64,000 bases of DNA from Bacteroidota bacterium (GCA_023426145.1 JAFABG010000034.1:1-64000); one strand, 5' to 3'. Shown: positions 23,921 through 33,718, counted from the first letter of the stretch. Translations and numbers: made by a program. Notes: generated by a model not told the origin, from the letters alone.

Positions 23921-26080
23921 TTCAATGCTCAATTCGTCAATGAGATGAGATGCACCAGCATACTTATCAATGATGAATAGAGTGTAACGAATATCTACAC
24001 AAGCAGCCCGTTGAGAAGAGGGTCGGAAAGCTATGTCACCGGTCAAACCTTCATAATTGCGGTCAAAAGCTGTTCCTATTAACTGTCCTTTACCATTAAA
24101 AACAGGACTTCCTGAATTACCTCCAGTGTTATCTGTATTAACAATAAAACATACAGGCATCTCACCATCTTTCCCATATCGTCCGTAGTCTTTAGCTTGG
24201 TAAAGTGCTTTTAATTTTTTAGGAACAACGAACTCCCAATTATTAGGATCTTCTTTTTCCATCACTCCTTTGAGAGTCGTGTGTGTACTATAAATCACTC
24301 CATCGGCAGGTTCGTAAGGAAGTACTTGTCCATAACTTAAGCGTAGGGTAGAGTTAGCATCAGGGTAAATTGGTAAACCTTTATCCAATTTCATATCTAT
24401 CATTCCTTTTACCCATATTTTATGAGCAGCATCATAGTTTCTATTAGCTTCATTCATGGCAATGGCTGTCCTTAAAATACCATCCGTTATTGAATATTTG
24501 AATAAGATCATCCAGTCATGTCCTAATTTGTACAAACTAGGTTTCTTGATGAATTTATCAAAATTTTCAGCTGAACCAAAAATTGAATATTTAAAGCAGG
24601 CATCAACAAAAGCATCAATGTTTCCCTTGAAACGAGAATTGATTATCTCAAAAATATTAATTCGTTGTTCGTCGGGGATGTATTGAGCATAGGTTTTTAG
24701 CATAGCTTTGGTTACCATTCGCTCCACTTCGGGATAGGGTATAGAGTTAAAGTATTTTTCACCGGCTTCTTTTAAGTTTTCAATAGCTGCTTGCATTTGC
24801 TCTTTATCTTTATCTTTAGATTTAAGAGCCGCAACCATTTCAGTTGTAGTCGGAAGGCGCATACAATCGAGCGCTGTTACAAGTGCTTCGTTTATAGCTT
24901 GCTGATGGTACAGTGCATCATGGCGGTGAGCGACAATTGATCGTATCTCGTCAAATGCCTTTTGATAAGAATTATCACCTTTTTTACGTCCACGCGCTAA
25001 TAATTGCTCTTGTTGCTTTCGTTTTGTATCAAGTACTTTAAGACGAATCAATCCTTCATTCATGCCAATCGCATTCTTCCAGTAATTAGCAGACGAAGCG
25101 TATTTACTAGCATAATGTATTCGAACAGCTGGATCTTTGAGCATTTGTTCCATTAGTACTTTTTGGCGTGTACCCCGAACGTGTTGGCGCATAAAGTTAG
25201 TAGTCTTCATACGTTCTTCAACTTCGTCCGAAATCATGTAGCGCCAATTGCGTCCTGGGAAGCCCATGACAAAAGTGAAATCGCCTTCTTGAACGCCAGC
25301 AATACTAATTTTTAGATGATTCTTAACTTGTAAGGGTACATTGTCTTTTGAATAGGCAGCGGGTTTTCCATGTTTATCCCCATAAATGCGGAATAAAGAG
25401 AAATCTCCAGTATGGCGTGGCCACATCCAATTATCTGTGTCGGCTCCAAATTTTCCAATAGATGAAGGAGGGGCACCTACCAAACGAATATCACTATATA
25501 CTGTTTTAATGAAAAGATAATATTTATTACCGCCGTAAAATGCTTTAAGCTCAAGTTTAGTTGCAGGGGTAATTTCTATATTTTCGTCTTTAGCAAAACG
25601 TTCTGCTACCTTGTTTAAATAAGTGGGAGATAAATAGTTAGTACCATTTGGATCTTCATCTTTTTTTAGTTGCTCTGTTACATAACTGGTCACATCAAGG
25701 ATGCGATCAATAAAGGTTACAGTTAATCCCGGTGTGGGCAGTTCTGCATCTCTATTCATGGCCCAAAAGCCATCAGTAAGATAATCGTGATCCACATTAC
25801 TGTGTTGTTGGATAGATCCATATCCACAGTGGTGGTTCGTAAGTATCAATCCTTCTGAAGAAATCACCTCGCCAGTGCAACCACCACCGAAATGTACTAC
25901 GGCATCTTTCAGTGAGATGCCGTTTGCATTATAAACTTCTTCAATTGGAATTTCTAGTCCTAATTCACGCATGGCAGCAGCATTTTGAGCTTTTAAGTCA
26001 GTCAACATCCACATTCCTTCATCGGCGTGGATGCTTAAAGCTGCTATCGAGAATAGAGTAAAAAGTATTTGTTTCTTCAT
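23918..26080 (-). CDS. S46 dipeptidyl-peptidase 11 type (Asp/Glu-specific)
   Basis: A 720-residue exported serine exopeptidase that removes dipeptides from oligopeptides in the periplasm. The signal peptide ends near residue 18 (SIHAD). Catalytic elements are LTNHHCGYGS (His83/84), the Asp in RHTGDFSLFRI, and GGNSGSPVF with Ser656. The residue 18 after the catalytic Ser, in AFDRNYEG, is Arg674. In the family an Arg at this position (Arg673 in P. gingivalis DPP11) selects Asp or Glu at P1. It lies directly after a second S46 gene with no gap. Confidence 0.92.
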   Translation of the reverse strand: MKKQILFTLFSIAALSIHADEGMWMLTDLKAQNAAAMRELGLEIPIEEVYNANGISLKDAVVHFGGGCTGEVISSEGLILTNHHCGYGSIQQHSNVDHDYLTDGFWAMNRDAELPTPGLTVTFIDRILDVTSYVTEQLKKDEDPNGTNYLSPTYLNKVAERFAKDENIEITPATKLELKAFYGGNKYYLFIKTVYSDIRLVGAPPSSIGKFGADTDNWMWPRHTGDFSLFRIYGDKHGKPAAYSKDNVPLQVKNHLKISIAGVQEGDFTFVMGFPGRNWRYMISDEVEERMKTTNFMRQHVRGTRQKVLMEQMLKDPAVRIHYASKYASSANYWKNAIGMNEGLIRLKVLDTKRKQQEQLLARGRKKGDNSYQKAFDEIRSIVAHRHDALYHQQAINEALVTALDCMRLPTTTEMVAALKSKDKDKEQMQAAIENLKEAGEKYFNSIPYPEVERMVTKAMLKTYAQYIPDEQRINIFEIINSRFKGNIDAFVDACFKYSIFGSAENFDKFIKKPSLYKLGHDWMILFKYSITDGILRTAIAMNEANRNYDAAHKIWVKGMIDMKLDKGLPIYPDANSTLRLSYGQVLPYEPADGVIYSTHTTLKGVMEKEDPNNWEFVVPKKLKALYQAKDYGRYGKDGEMPVCFIVNTDNTGGNSGSPVFNGKGQLIGTAFDRNYEGLTGDIAFRPSSQRAACVDIRYTLFIIDKYAGASHLIDELSIE

Positions 26081-28240
26081 TTATTCAACAATAGTCATTT
26101 CGTTAATTAGATGGCTACAATTCCCTAGTTTCTCTAGAATAAACAGTACGTATCGAATATCTAAATTGATACAACGTTGTAGGTTGTTGTCAAAATTAAT
26201 ATCACCGCTGAGTGATTCCCAATTTCCATCGAATGCACATCCGATAAGTTCACCATTTTCATTGAGTACAGGGCTACCTGAGTTTCCGCCAGTAATGTCA
26301 TTAGTTGAGAGGAAGCAAACAGGCATGTCACCATTGGGTAATGCATATCGACCGTAATCTTTCTTTTCAATTAATTCTTTTAGTTTAGTAGGTACAACAA
26401 ATTCTCTATCTTCCGGATTTTCTTTTTCAAGAATACCTTTGGTCGTTGTGTAGTATTTATAGTTCACGCCATCTTTTGGGCTATATGGCTTAACATTACC
26501 GTATGTCAATCTTAATGTGAAATTTGCATCTGGATAAGATGGGACTGGTAATTTCATTTCACCTAGTCCGCGAATATATGTTTTATGTAGCAAGGCTAGT
26601 TCATCATCCATTCCTTCAGATTGGTCGATTAGCTTCTTATATAAGTCAAATTTAGATTTGGTGTATTGAAGTGATAAATCTTCATCGATAGCTTTTACAG
26701 TTGGCTTTCTCAGGAATCTATCTAAATTCGCTTGGTTTGCTAAGATTGACTTGTCGTACATGTCATCAACAAATTTATCATAATCCCCTTTATACTTTTG
26801 ATCGATTACTTTGTAAATAGTAGGGCGTTGATCTGCAGGAACCATTTCAGCATAAAGCGGTAGCAAAACCTTCGCTACTTTGCGGTCTACCTCATGATCA
26901 TAGTCTTTGTTGTGGATTTTATTAAAAGTTTCTTTTAGTCCATCTAAACGAACTGTAATTAGTGAGTCGTTCTTCTCAACTAAAGCTTCCCGAGTTTTGT
27001 CCATCGTTATGTTGCCAAATTCTATGGCACCAAAGAAAACTTCACTTAAACATGTCAATTGATAGTTGAGTGGTGCAGTTTGTGCTACCAATTCATCTAT
27101 TTTTTTTATAACATTATTATATTCTGTGTTGTTTTGTTTTTGCGCGAACTCTGCAAATTTACTTTCATTTTCAGCCTTTGTTCCCAATACATTATTATCA
27201 ATAATTGCTTTGTTCATGCCAATTGAGTTCTTCCAATAGTTGCTTGAACCTGCATACTTATTAGCATATTGAATACGGATTTTGTCGCTAGCATTCATCA
27301 CTTCTTTTAGTACATTGAGGCGTGCGCCACGAATTCGAATGCGTGGTGCATTGATAGACTCCATGCGTTCTTTCACTTCTGATACAGTGAGGTATCTACT
27401 AGTTCTTCCAGGGAATCCCATAATCATTGCATAATCTCCTTCTTTAAGCCCTTTGATAGAGATCGAAAGATGTTTCTTGGTCTTTAAAGGTTGATTATTC
27501 ACATTGTATTCAGCTGGTTCTCCATTTGCATCTGCATAAATGCGGAACATAGAAAAATCACCAGTATGTCTTGGCCACATCCAATTATCGGTTTCTCCTC
27601 CGAATTTACCGACTGAAGAAGGAGGGGCTGCAACCATTCGTATATCTGAATAAATTTTTTTGTAGAATAAGTAGAATTTGTTGCCTGCATAGAAAGGCAA
27701 GGCCTGAGCAACAATTCCTTTTTTCCCTTTTAGATCGCTTTTATTGTATAGTTCTTTTGCTAATTTATTCAGAAAATTGCTGGAGAAAGATTGAGCCTCT
27801 GTAATTTCTTTAGCGGCCACTTTGCTATTTACAATATCCGTAATATCTTCTATACGTTCTATGAATGTAAATTTTAACCCCGGGGTAGGTAGCTCTTTAT
27901 TTCTCGAGGTTGCCCAAAAACCATCAGTTAGGTAATCGTGCTCCACGCTACTATGCTGTTGAATTGAACCATACCCGCAATGATGGTTGGTTAGGATTAA
28001 GCCTTCTGATGAAATAATTTCTCCAGTGCATCCTCCACCAAATATACCTACAGCATCTTTCAGAGAGACACCATTGGGATTATATAAGTCCTGAGCATCT
28101 AGTTTTAACCCTTGTTTTTTCATCATATCTATAGAATGTTGTTGTTGCATCAACTGCAATAACCACATACCTTCATCCGCTTTAGCGGAGTATACTATTA
28201 GCATAGTGAACACTAATAAGTAAAGTCTTATTCTATTCAT
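26081..28240 (-). CDS. S46 dipeptidyl-peptidase 7 type (hydrophobic)
   Basis: A 719-residue paralogue of the downstream peptidase with the same motifs: signal peptide, LTNHHCGYGS, RHTGDFSMFRI and GGNSGSPVL with Ser654. Here the residue 18 after the catalytic Ser, in AFDGNWES, is Gly672, which in DPP7 gives preference for hydrophobic P1 residues. The two genes abut and are cotranscribed, giving a complementary peptide-degrading pair, consistent with growth on peptides. Confidence 0.92.
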   Translation of the reverse strand: MNRIRLYLLVFTMLIVYSAKADEGMWLLQLMQQQHSIDMMKKQGLKLDAQDLYNPNGVSLKDAVGIFGGGCTGEIISSEGLILTNHHCGYGSIQQHSSVEHDYLTDGFWATSRNKELPTPGLKFTFIERIEDITDIVNSKVAAKEITEAQSFSSNFLNKLAKELYNKSDLKGKKGIVAQALPFYAGNKFYLFYKKIYSDIRMVAAPPSSVGKFGGETDNWMWPRHTGDFSMFRIYADANGEPAEYNVNNQPLKTKKHLSISIKGLKEGDYAMIMGFPGRTSRYLTVSEVKERMESINAPRIRIRGARLNVLKEVMNASDKIRIQYANKYAGSSNYWKNSIGMNKAIIDNNVLGTKAENESKFAEFAQKQNNTEYNNVIKKIDELVAQTAPLNYQLTCLSEVFFGAIEFGNITMDKTREALVEKNDSLITVRLDGLKETFNKIHNKDYDHEVDRKVAKVLLPLYAEMVPADQRPTIYKVIDQKYKGDYDKFVDDMYDKSILANQANLDRFLRKPTVKAIDEDLSLQYTKSKFDLYKKLIDQSEGMDDELALLHKTYIRGLGEMKLPVPSYPDANFTLRLTYGNVKPYSPKDGVNYKYYTTTKGILEKENPEDREFVVPTKLKELIEKKDYGRYALPNGDMPVCFLSTNDITGGNSGSPVLNENGELIGCAFDGNWESLSGDINFDNNLQRCINLDIRYVLFILEKLGNCSHLINEMTIVE

Positions 28241-28280
28241 TGTAACGATAATAATTAAAATTTTGATATTAATTTTCTAT

Positions 28281-29516
28281 TTATAATTTTCCGTTTTTTA
28301 TGGCATTCATGATATTTGCAGGTGCTCTTTCATTCATAAGTTCTTGTTTCATGAAATCCATATATGGAGCAGCATGTTTAAAGAATTGATGATAGCCTTT
28401 GCATAAGTAATTTAGTCCAGATTCACCATCTTGAGTTTTGCTAAAACGATTTTTAGGGCATTCACCATTGCATGCGAATAAAAAATCGCATTCTTTGCAT
28501 TGTGTGGGAAGTGATTTATATTTCATCGCTCCGAAGTCTTGTTGCTGTTCACCATACATCATCTTAACAAGGGATTGACTATATATATTCCCTAGTTTAT
28601 ATTTTGGAAATACAAAATGGTCACAAGAATAAATATCGCCGTTAAATTCCATTACACCTGCATGCCCGCAACTTTTCGCCATCGTACATACTCCAGGCTC
28701 TTCACCCATCCAATTGGCAAGTGTTGAATCAAATAGTTGGATATAATAGTGGCCTACATCTTTTTTGACCCACTCGTCAAATATAGTACATAGAAAATTT
28801 CCCCATTGTTCTGGACTAATTGAAAAGTCAGCTAAAGTTAGTTCATTTTCTTCCGAATCAAGGGACGCTATTTGTCGTTTGTTTGCGTGTGCAATCTGTC
28901 TTTCAACAATTGGTGTGAATTGGATATAATGACAATCTATTGCTTTGAAAAAATTGTAAAAATCAAGGGGGTAATCTGCATTGAAATCATTGACAACAGC
29001 CATCGCATTCCATTCAACGCCATGTTTCTTTAGCAAATTGATTCCTTGAATAACTTTAATAAACGATGGCTTTCCTATTTTGTTTTTACGATATTCATCA
29101 TGAAATTCCTGTGGTCCGTCAATCGAAACACCTACTAACCAATGATTTTCATAGAAAAAATTGCACCATTCATCTGTGAGAAGTATTCCATTAGTTTGAA
29201 TGCAGTTATCAACTGTTCGTCCCTGTGCATATTTTTTTTGAAGTTCAACGGCTTTTTTGTAAAAGGAGAGGGGCCGCATCAATGCTTCTCCGCCATGCCA
29301 TGTGAATAATACATGAGACAGAGTTTGAGAATTGATGTATTCTTCAACAAACTTTTCAAGCAACTCATCGCTCATTACATGTTTAGGATTGTCTTTATAA
29401 AGACCAGTTTTGTCTAAATAGTAACAATACTCACACGCAAGATTGCAAATTGCTCCAACAGGCTTTAACATAACATAAAGCGGTTTGGCAAAAGGTGCAT
29501 AAGTTGTTGTATCCAT
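28281..29516 (-). CDS. Anaerobic sulfatase-maturating enzyme (radical SAM)
   Basis: Installs formylglycine in sulfatases by radical chemistry. The 411-residue protein has the CxxxCxxC cluster motif (CNLACEYC), the VSIDGPQEFHDEYR segment, and a SPASM C-terminal domain whose cysteines lie in CTMAKSCGHAG and CKECDFLFACNGECPKNRF. No sulfatase gene lies in this window, so its targets are encoded elsewhere. TAAATTTG at 29529-29522 resembles a -7 element but lies only five bases before the ATG. Confidence 0.93.
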   Translation of the reverse strand: MDTTTYAPFAKPLYVMLKPVGAICNLACEYCYYLDKTGLYKDNPKHVMSDELLEKFVEEYINSQTLSHVLFTWHGGEALMRPLSFYKKAVELQKKYAQGRTVDNCIQTNGILLTDEWCNFFYENHWLVGVSIDGPQEFHDEYRKNKIGKPSFIKVIQGINLLKKHGVEWNAMAVVNDFNADYPLDFYNFFKAIDCHYIQFTPIVERQIAHANKRQIASLDSEENELTLADFSISPEQWGNFLCTIFDEWVKKDVGHYYIQLFDSTLANWMGEEPGVCTMAKSCGHAGVMEFNGDIYSCDHFVFPKYKLGNIYSQSLVKMMYGEQQQDFGAMKYKSLPTQCKECDFLFACNGECPKNRFSKTQDGESGLNYLCKGYHQFFKHAAPYMDFMKQELMNERAPANIMNAIKNGKL

Positions 29517-29644
29517 GAGTGCAAATTTAAATAAACTAAATGAAAAAGATGATTATTAACTTCTCTTTATAAGGATTATTAAAGAAAATACTCTTACAAG
29601 CTTTAAATATTGATAAAATGTTTTCTTTAAGTCCGAATCAATTG

Positions 29645-29652
29645 TAACTTTG
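29645..29652 (+). promoter_or_regulatory. Promoter (-7 element) of the DUF4369 gene
   Basis: TAACTTTG at 29645-29652 matches TAnnTTTG. A T-rich TTTT at 29621-29624, 20 bases upstream, stands in for the -33 element. Confidence 0.6.
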
Positions 29653-29677
29653 CCTTCGGAATTTAATGAAACAATGA

Positions 29678-30406
29678 ATGAATAGAATTTTGTCTTTGTT
29701 ATTTTTGCTTCTTTTATTAGCTTCTTGCACGCCTACGTACAAGATAGATGGAGCTATTACCGCGAATGGTTTAGATGGAAAAATGTTGTATCTTAAGATA
29801 TTACGAGATGGAAAGTGGGTTAAATTAGACTCTGCTGAAGTTGTTCATGATGGATTTTCAATGAAAGGGAAAGTTGATTCTGTACAAATGGTTACTCTAT
29901 ACTTAGATGATCAGGGTATTATGCCCATTGTGCTGGAAAAGGGTAAAATAGCTATTACTGTTAGCGATACAGAATTAAATGCTGTAGGTACTCCTTTGAA
30001 TAAAGAACTGTATGGATTTATAGCAAAAAAGAATGAAATGGAGGAGCATATCAGTGATTTGGAAAGAAAAGAAACCCGTATGGTTATGGATGGTGCAGAT
30101 ATAGATGCGGTTCATAAACAATTGCTTCTTGAGGGAGATTCTTTGGCGGAAGCTATGAATCAGTATGTAAAAACTTTTATCTCTGATAATTATGAAAATG
30201 TTCTAGGTCCAAATGTCTTTATGATGTTATGTAGCTCGTTGCCATATCCTGTGATGACCCCTCAAATTGACGAAATAATAAAGGATGCTCCATATTCATT
30301 TAAAAATAATAAGATCGTTAGAGAGTTCTTAACGAAGGCAAAAGAGAATATGCAATTAATTGAAGAGCATCAAAGAATGCAACAAAATGTAGATTCTAAG
30401 AAATAG
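29678..30406 (+). CDS. DUF4369 domain lipoprotein
   Basis: A 242-residue lipoprotein, signal ending LLLLLASC with Cys near residue 17. The N-terminal beta region (about 20-110: YKIDGAITANGLDGKMLYL, LDSAEVVHDGFSMKG) is DUF4369, found in Bacteroidota outer-membrane lipoproteins, often ahead of a thioredoxin-like domain. Here the second half is helical, charged and lacks a CxxC motif. The function is unknown. It directly precedes the TPR regulator. Confidence 0.75.
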   Translation: MNRILSLLFLLLLLASCTPTYKIDGAITANGLDGKMLYLKILRDGKWVKLDSAEVVHDGFSMKGKVDSVQMVTLYLDDQGIMPIVLEKGKIAITVSDTELNAVGTPLNKELYGFIAKKNEMEEHISDLERKETRMVMDGADIDAVHKQLLLEGDSLAEAMNQYVKTFISDNYENVLGPNVFMMLCSSLPYPVMTPQIDEIIKDAPYSFKNNKIVREFLTKAKENMQLIEEHQRMQQNVDSKK

Positions 30407-30446
30407 ATATTCAGTTTTTTGTGTATTTTTGCACAAAAATCGAAAT

Positions 30447-32204
30447 ATGATGAAAGCTTTCTATACTGTTCGCATTATTTTTTTTCTATTCTGTTTAAGC
30501 TTAATTGTTGCTTGTCATCATGATTCTGATATTGTGAGCTTGACTTTCTCTAGAGCAGAAAAGTACATGGAAGACAAGCCTGATAGCTCTCTTATCTTGT
30601 TAAAATCAATTCGTAATCCTGAACTTTTAAGAGGGGAGCTTCAAGCAGGTTACGCTTTATTGATGACACAGGCACTATGTAGGAATGAGGTTAAGATTAA
30701 CTCTGATTCATTGATATCTATTGCTGTGAATTATTTTACAATCGATCAAAGATCTCCATTGATGTGCGCAAAATCACTATATTATCATGGAAAAGTAATG
30801 ATGGATCTTGATAGAGAAGAAGAGGCTTTAAAATCGTTGCTTTCTGCAAGAGATATTTACGAAAGATTACAAAATACCAAAATGTTAGGAGCAATTGCTG
30901 AAGCAATTGGACTTGTTAATAGAAAACAAGATTTATATGATGATGCTCTTGTTAAATTTAGAGAGGCTTTGTCTATTTATACTCAATCGAATGATTCTAT
31001 TGCTATTATAACTGGTAATCTAAATATTGCTAGAGTCTTTTTATTTAAATCGAAGTGGGATAGCTGTACATTTTATTATAATCGTGCATTAGATATTGCC
31101 ACTCGTAAGAATTATGTTTCGCAAACTACAATATTACATGAGTTAGGTATCTTATACCGTTCTATGCAAGATTTTCCAAAGGCTGAGCGCTATTTTCTGA
31201 CTGCCTATGGTCAAGAAAAAAATCTAGAGAAGAAGTATATGGAATGTTTATCCCTAGGCTATTTGTACTTGCAAATGGAGAAAAACGTTGATGCTCGTAA
31301 ATTCTTAGAAATGAGTACTAAATCATCTAGGTCATATACGAAAATTAGTGCTTACGATTGTCTGTGTTATCTAGAAAAGAGTACGAATAATTTTGAAAAA
31401 GCACTTATGTATCATGAATTGTCTGATTCAATAACGACTCATGTGGAAGAGCTTAGTTCTCGTGAATTAATAGTTAGCTTGCAAAAAAAATATGAGAATG
31501 AGAAACTCCAAAAAGATAATCTTAGAATGAAAATTCGATATACTAATTTTATACTTTGGGGCGCTATTGCATTTCTTGTCGTTGCTGCTTTCATGTGTTA
31601 TTATTATTATAAGAACCGTAATAATAAAAAGAAGATACTTGAGATTGAATGTCAGATTAGAGATAATGAAGCTGAAATAGAACGCTATCAGCAAGAAATT
31701 GAAGATATACAACCATTTAAAGATCAACTATTAAAAGGAAATCTAATGTTAGAGGAGACTCGGACAAAGGTTGGTGAGCTTAATGGAAAGATTGTTTTAT
31801 TGACGATGCAAAATAAAACATTGACCGAGCACTTGAAGGAATTGGGAGGTGGATTGAATGTCGGTGTTTCCTCTGATTTATATATCCCTGCGTTTAGACT
31901 CTTATTAGCTATAAAGGAAGGAACTTTGCGAGGGAAACTTTCAAATGAGGAACGTCAGAAGCTATTTAGTTTGTTTGATTTGATCTATAGGAATTATGTT
32001 AGCCGATTATTAGAAATAGCTCCTTCATTAACGAAACATGATTTGGAAATATGCTGTTTTTTAAAATTTGGTCTTAGTCATGAAGAATTAAGTCGCCTAT
32101 TTCATACAACTCCAGATTCTGTAACTAAGGCAAAAAGCCGGTTAAAAGGGCGTTTAGGCATTCCTCCGCAAGATGATTTAGATACTTTCTTGAAAAATTT
32201 TTGA
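30447..32204 (+). CDS. TPR sensor with transmembrane segment and cytoplasmic LuxR-like HTH
   Basis: About 585 residues. N-terminal hydrophobic segment with CLSLIVAC, then TPR repeats over about residues 30-345, a single membrane helix (about 368-388, LWGAIAFLVVAAFMCYYYY), a coiled coil (about 390-470) and a C-terminal helix-turn-helix region (LTKHDLEICCFLKFGLSHEELS). The layout is of a one-component regulator with an external sensor and a DNA-binding tail. A TTG at 30429 is an unlikely start because a -7 element, TATTTTTG at 30424-30431, overlaps it. It probably controls the DUF3244 gene next to it. Confidence 0.78.
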   Translation: MMKAFYTVRIIFFLFCLSLIVACHHDSDIVSLTFSRAEKYMEDKPDSSLILLKSIRNPELLRGELQAGYALLMTQALCRNEVKINSDSLISIAVNYFTIDQRSPLMCAKSLYYHGKVMMDLDREEEALKSLLSARDIYERLQNTKMLGAIAEAIGLVNRKQDLYDDALVKFREALSIYTQSNDSIAIITGNLNIARVFLFKSKWDSCTFYYNRALDIATRKNYVSQTTILHELGILYRSMQDFPKAERYFLTAYGQEKNLEKKYMECLSLGYLYLQMEKNVDARKFLEMSTKSSRSYTKISAYDCLCYLEKSTNNFEKALMYHELSDSITTHVEELSSRELIVSLQKKYENEKLQKDNLRMKIRYTNFILWGAIAFLVVAAFMCYYYYKNRNNKKKILEIECQIRDNEAEIERYQQEIEDIQPFKDQLLKGNLMLEETRTKVGELNGKIVLLTMQNKTLTEHLKELGGGLNVGVSSDLYIPAFRLLLAIKEGTLRGKLSNEERQKLFSLFDLIYRNYVSRLLEIAPSLTKHDLEICCFLKFGLSHEELSRLFHTTPDSVTKAKSRLKGRLGIPPQDDLDTFLKNF

Positions 32205-32220
32205 GAAATAAAAAATGAAA

Positions 32221-32307
32221 TGTCCGGGTAAATGTTTTTAATGCATTTTTTAATATGTTGAATGTTAGATGTTTAACTGTTTTGTCTGCTTGTAGATTTG
32301 TCCGGGT
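32221..32307 (+). repeat. TGTCCGGGT direct repeat upstream of DUF3244
   Basis: The nonamer TGTCCGGGT occurs at 32221-32229 and again at 32299-32307, the second copy seven bases before the -33 element of the DUF3244 promoter. GC-rich words are rare in this region, so they may be binding sites for the adjacent HTH protein. Confidence 0.4.
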
Positions 32308-32314
32308 TGTTTTT

Positions 32315-32345
32315 TTTGTTTTTCCAAATACATGCTGTACTTTTG
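32315..32345 (+). promoter_or_regulatory. Promoter of the DUF3244 gene
   Basis: TTTG at 32315-32318 and TACTTTTG at 32338-32345, with a 19-base spacer, match both Bacteroides promoter elements. Confidence 0.75.
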
Positions 32346-32369
32346 GCATAGGAAAAAAGCAACTTAGTT

Positions 32370-32759
32370 ATGGAGGCACGATTTATTTTATCTTTCCTTA
32401 TTGCAATCTTTATTTCTGGGAATAATATGCAGGCTACTGAGCAAATAAATGAAGTGGATTTGAGACTCCCTATTATATTGAAGGGGGAAGTTCCAACTAT
32501 TACAACTACGAGATCTGCATTAGAAATACCTATTTATGCTTTTCTGTCAACAGATGATAAGACAGTAGATATTACATTCACTGCTCCAATCGGTGAAGTG
32601 AAAATATTAGTCGACGGTCATGAAATTGAAACTTGCCAGGTGTCAGTTGTAGGTCAAACGACTTCATTCTCTATTAATGGTTGGGCACCAGGTGTCTATA
32701 AATTAGAGTTTATAACCGCTTCGGGTGGGTATGTATATGGTGAATTTGTGATAGAATAG
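32370..32759 (+). CDS. DUF3244 small secreted protein
   Basis: A 129-residue exported protein, signal roughly residues 1-23, and an Ig-like beta-sandwich body of the DUF3244 type: PIILKGEVPTITT, ISSTDDKTVDITF-like segments, and GVYKLEFITASGGYVYGEF at the end. The role is unknown. Such proteins are often found beside TPR-HTH regulators in Bacteroides, as here. It has its own promoter and a terminator downstream. Confidence 0.75.
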   Translation: MEARFILSFLIAIFISGNNMQATEQINEVDLRLPIILKGEVPTITTTRSALEIPIYAFLSTDDKTVDITFTAPIGEVKILVDGHEIETCQVSVVGQTTSFSINGWAPGVYKLEFITASGGYVYGEFVIE

Positions 32760-32896
32760 GATACAACTTTATATAGTTAGCCTTAATCTATCTATAATAT
32801 AAGAAAATGCAAATGACTTCTGACGGATCATCAGATTTCTACAGAAAATAGAGATTTTTTGATTTTAATGATCATTGCATGAAAACTGGTTAGGTG

Positions 32897-32929
32897 TGTG
32901 GGGGTGCGTGAGCATCTCCACATTTTTTT
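32897..32929 (+). terminator. Rho-independent terminator after DUF3244
   Basis: An 11-base stem with two G-U pairs, TGTGGGGGTGC at 32897-32907 with GCATCTCCACA at 32912-32922, loop GTGA, followed by seven Ts. The tetraloop and tail make this a convincing intrinsic terminator. Confidence 0.85.
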
Positions 32930-32962
32930 GTATGTCCAAGGCAATGATATCTTATTCTTTTG

Positions 32963-33718
32963 TTAATCTTGATCTTCGTTTCTTACCATCCCTTTGTGTT
33001 TATCTGGAAGAGCGCTTTCAACTGCGTAATAAGCTTCATTCATTGTTGATTTAATATTATCCATTCCTTTCCCTTTAGGAGGTATAGGATCATGTATCGT
33101 TAAAATCATACGGTGACGATGAATCCATTTTCCAGTACGAGGCAGTATTTCGAAAGATCCATCTATCGTTATTGGTACAACCGCTAGTTGTAAATCATCG
33201 GCTAATTGAAATGCTCCTTTCTTAAAGTATCCCATATGTCCAGTAAAAGTGCGTGCTCCTTCAGGAAAAACAACTAAAGATACGCCATCTTTAAGTGAAC
33301 TCTTGGCTTGGAGAATCGTTTCCATGACTTTTCTTGGACCTGAGCGGTCTACAAAAATATGTCCCGCACTTTCGCATGCTTTGCCAACAAAAGGTAATTT
33401 TCTGAGACTTTTTTTCATCATCCATTTGAAATTTCGGCCTATAAATCCATAAATTAGGAAAATGTCAAATGATCCTTGATGATTGGGAACAAATATATAA
33501 GACGTTTTTTTGTGCAATTTTTCACGTCCACGAACTCGTACTGGGATGAGTAAAAAAATACAGATTAATTGTGACCAAATTTTTCCTGGGTAATACCCCC
33601 AAAAGTGGGCTCCTCCCAATAGTGATCCTAAGATTGTGATCAATGCAGTCAGAATGGTCAATACCAATAAAATAGGTAGTGCAATGCAAATCTGATAAAT
33701 ATAGTATAATATCTTCAT
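32963..33718 (-). CDS. 1-acyl-glycerol-3-phosphate acyltransferase (PlsC type)
   Basis: A membrane acyltransferase of 251 residues with an N-terminal hydrophobic helix, the catalytic NHQGSFD (HxxxxD) motif, and FPEGARTF, which binds the phosphate. It probably makes phosphatidic acid. The start at 33718 is chosen because a promoter (33741-33771, minus strand) lies downstream of an earlier ATG at 33751. A second, shorter PlsC homologue lies at 54641-55195. Confidence 0.9.
   Translation of the reverse strand: MKILYYIYQICIALPILLVLTILTALITILGSLLGGAHFWGYYPGKIWSQLICIFLLIPVRVRGREKLHKKTSYIFVPNHQGSFDIFLIYGFIGRNFKWMMKKSLRKLPFVGKACESAGHIFVDRSGPRKVMETILQAKSSLKDGVSLVVFPEGARTFTGHMGYFKKGAFQLADDLQLAVVPITIDGSFEILPRTGKWIHRHRMILTIHDPIPPKGKGMDNIKSTMNEAYYAVESALPDKHKGMVRNEDQD

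Noticed and set aside
30429..30446. TTG start for the TPR regulator.
   Set aside because: A -7 element overlaps it, so transcription should start after it. The ATG at 30447 is preferred.
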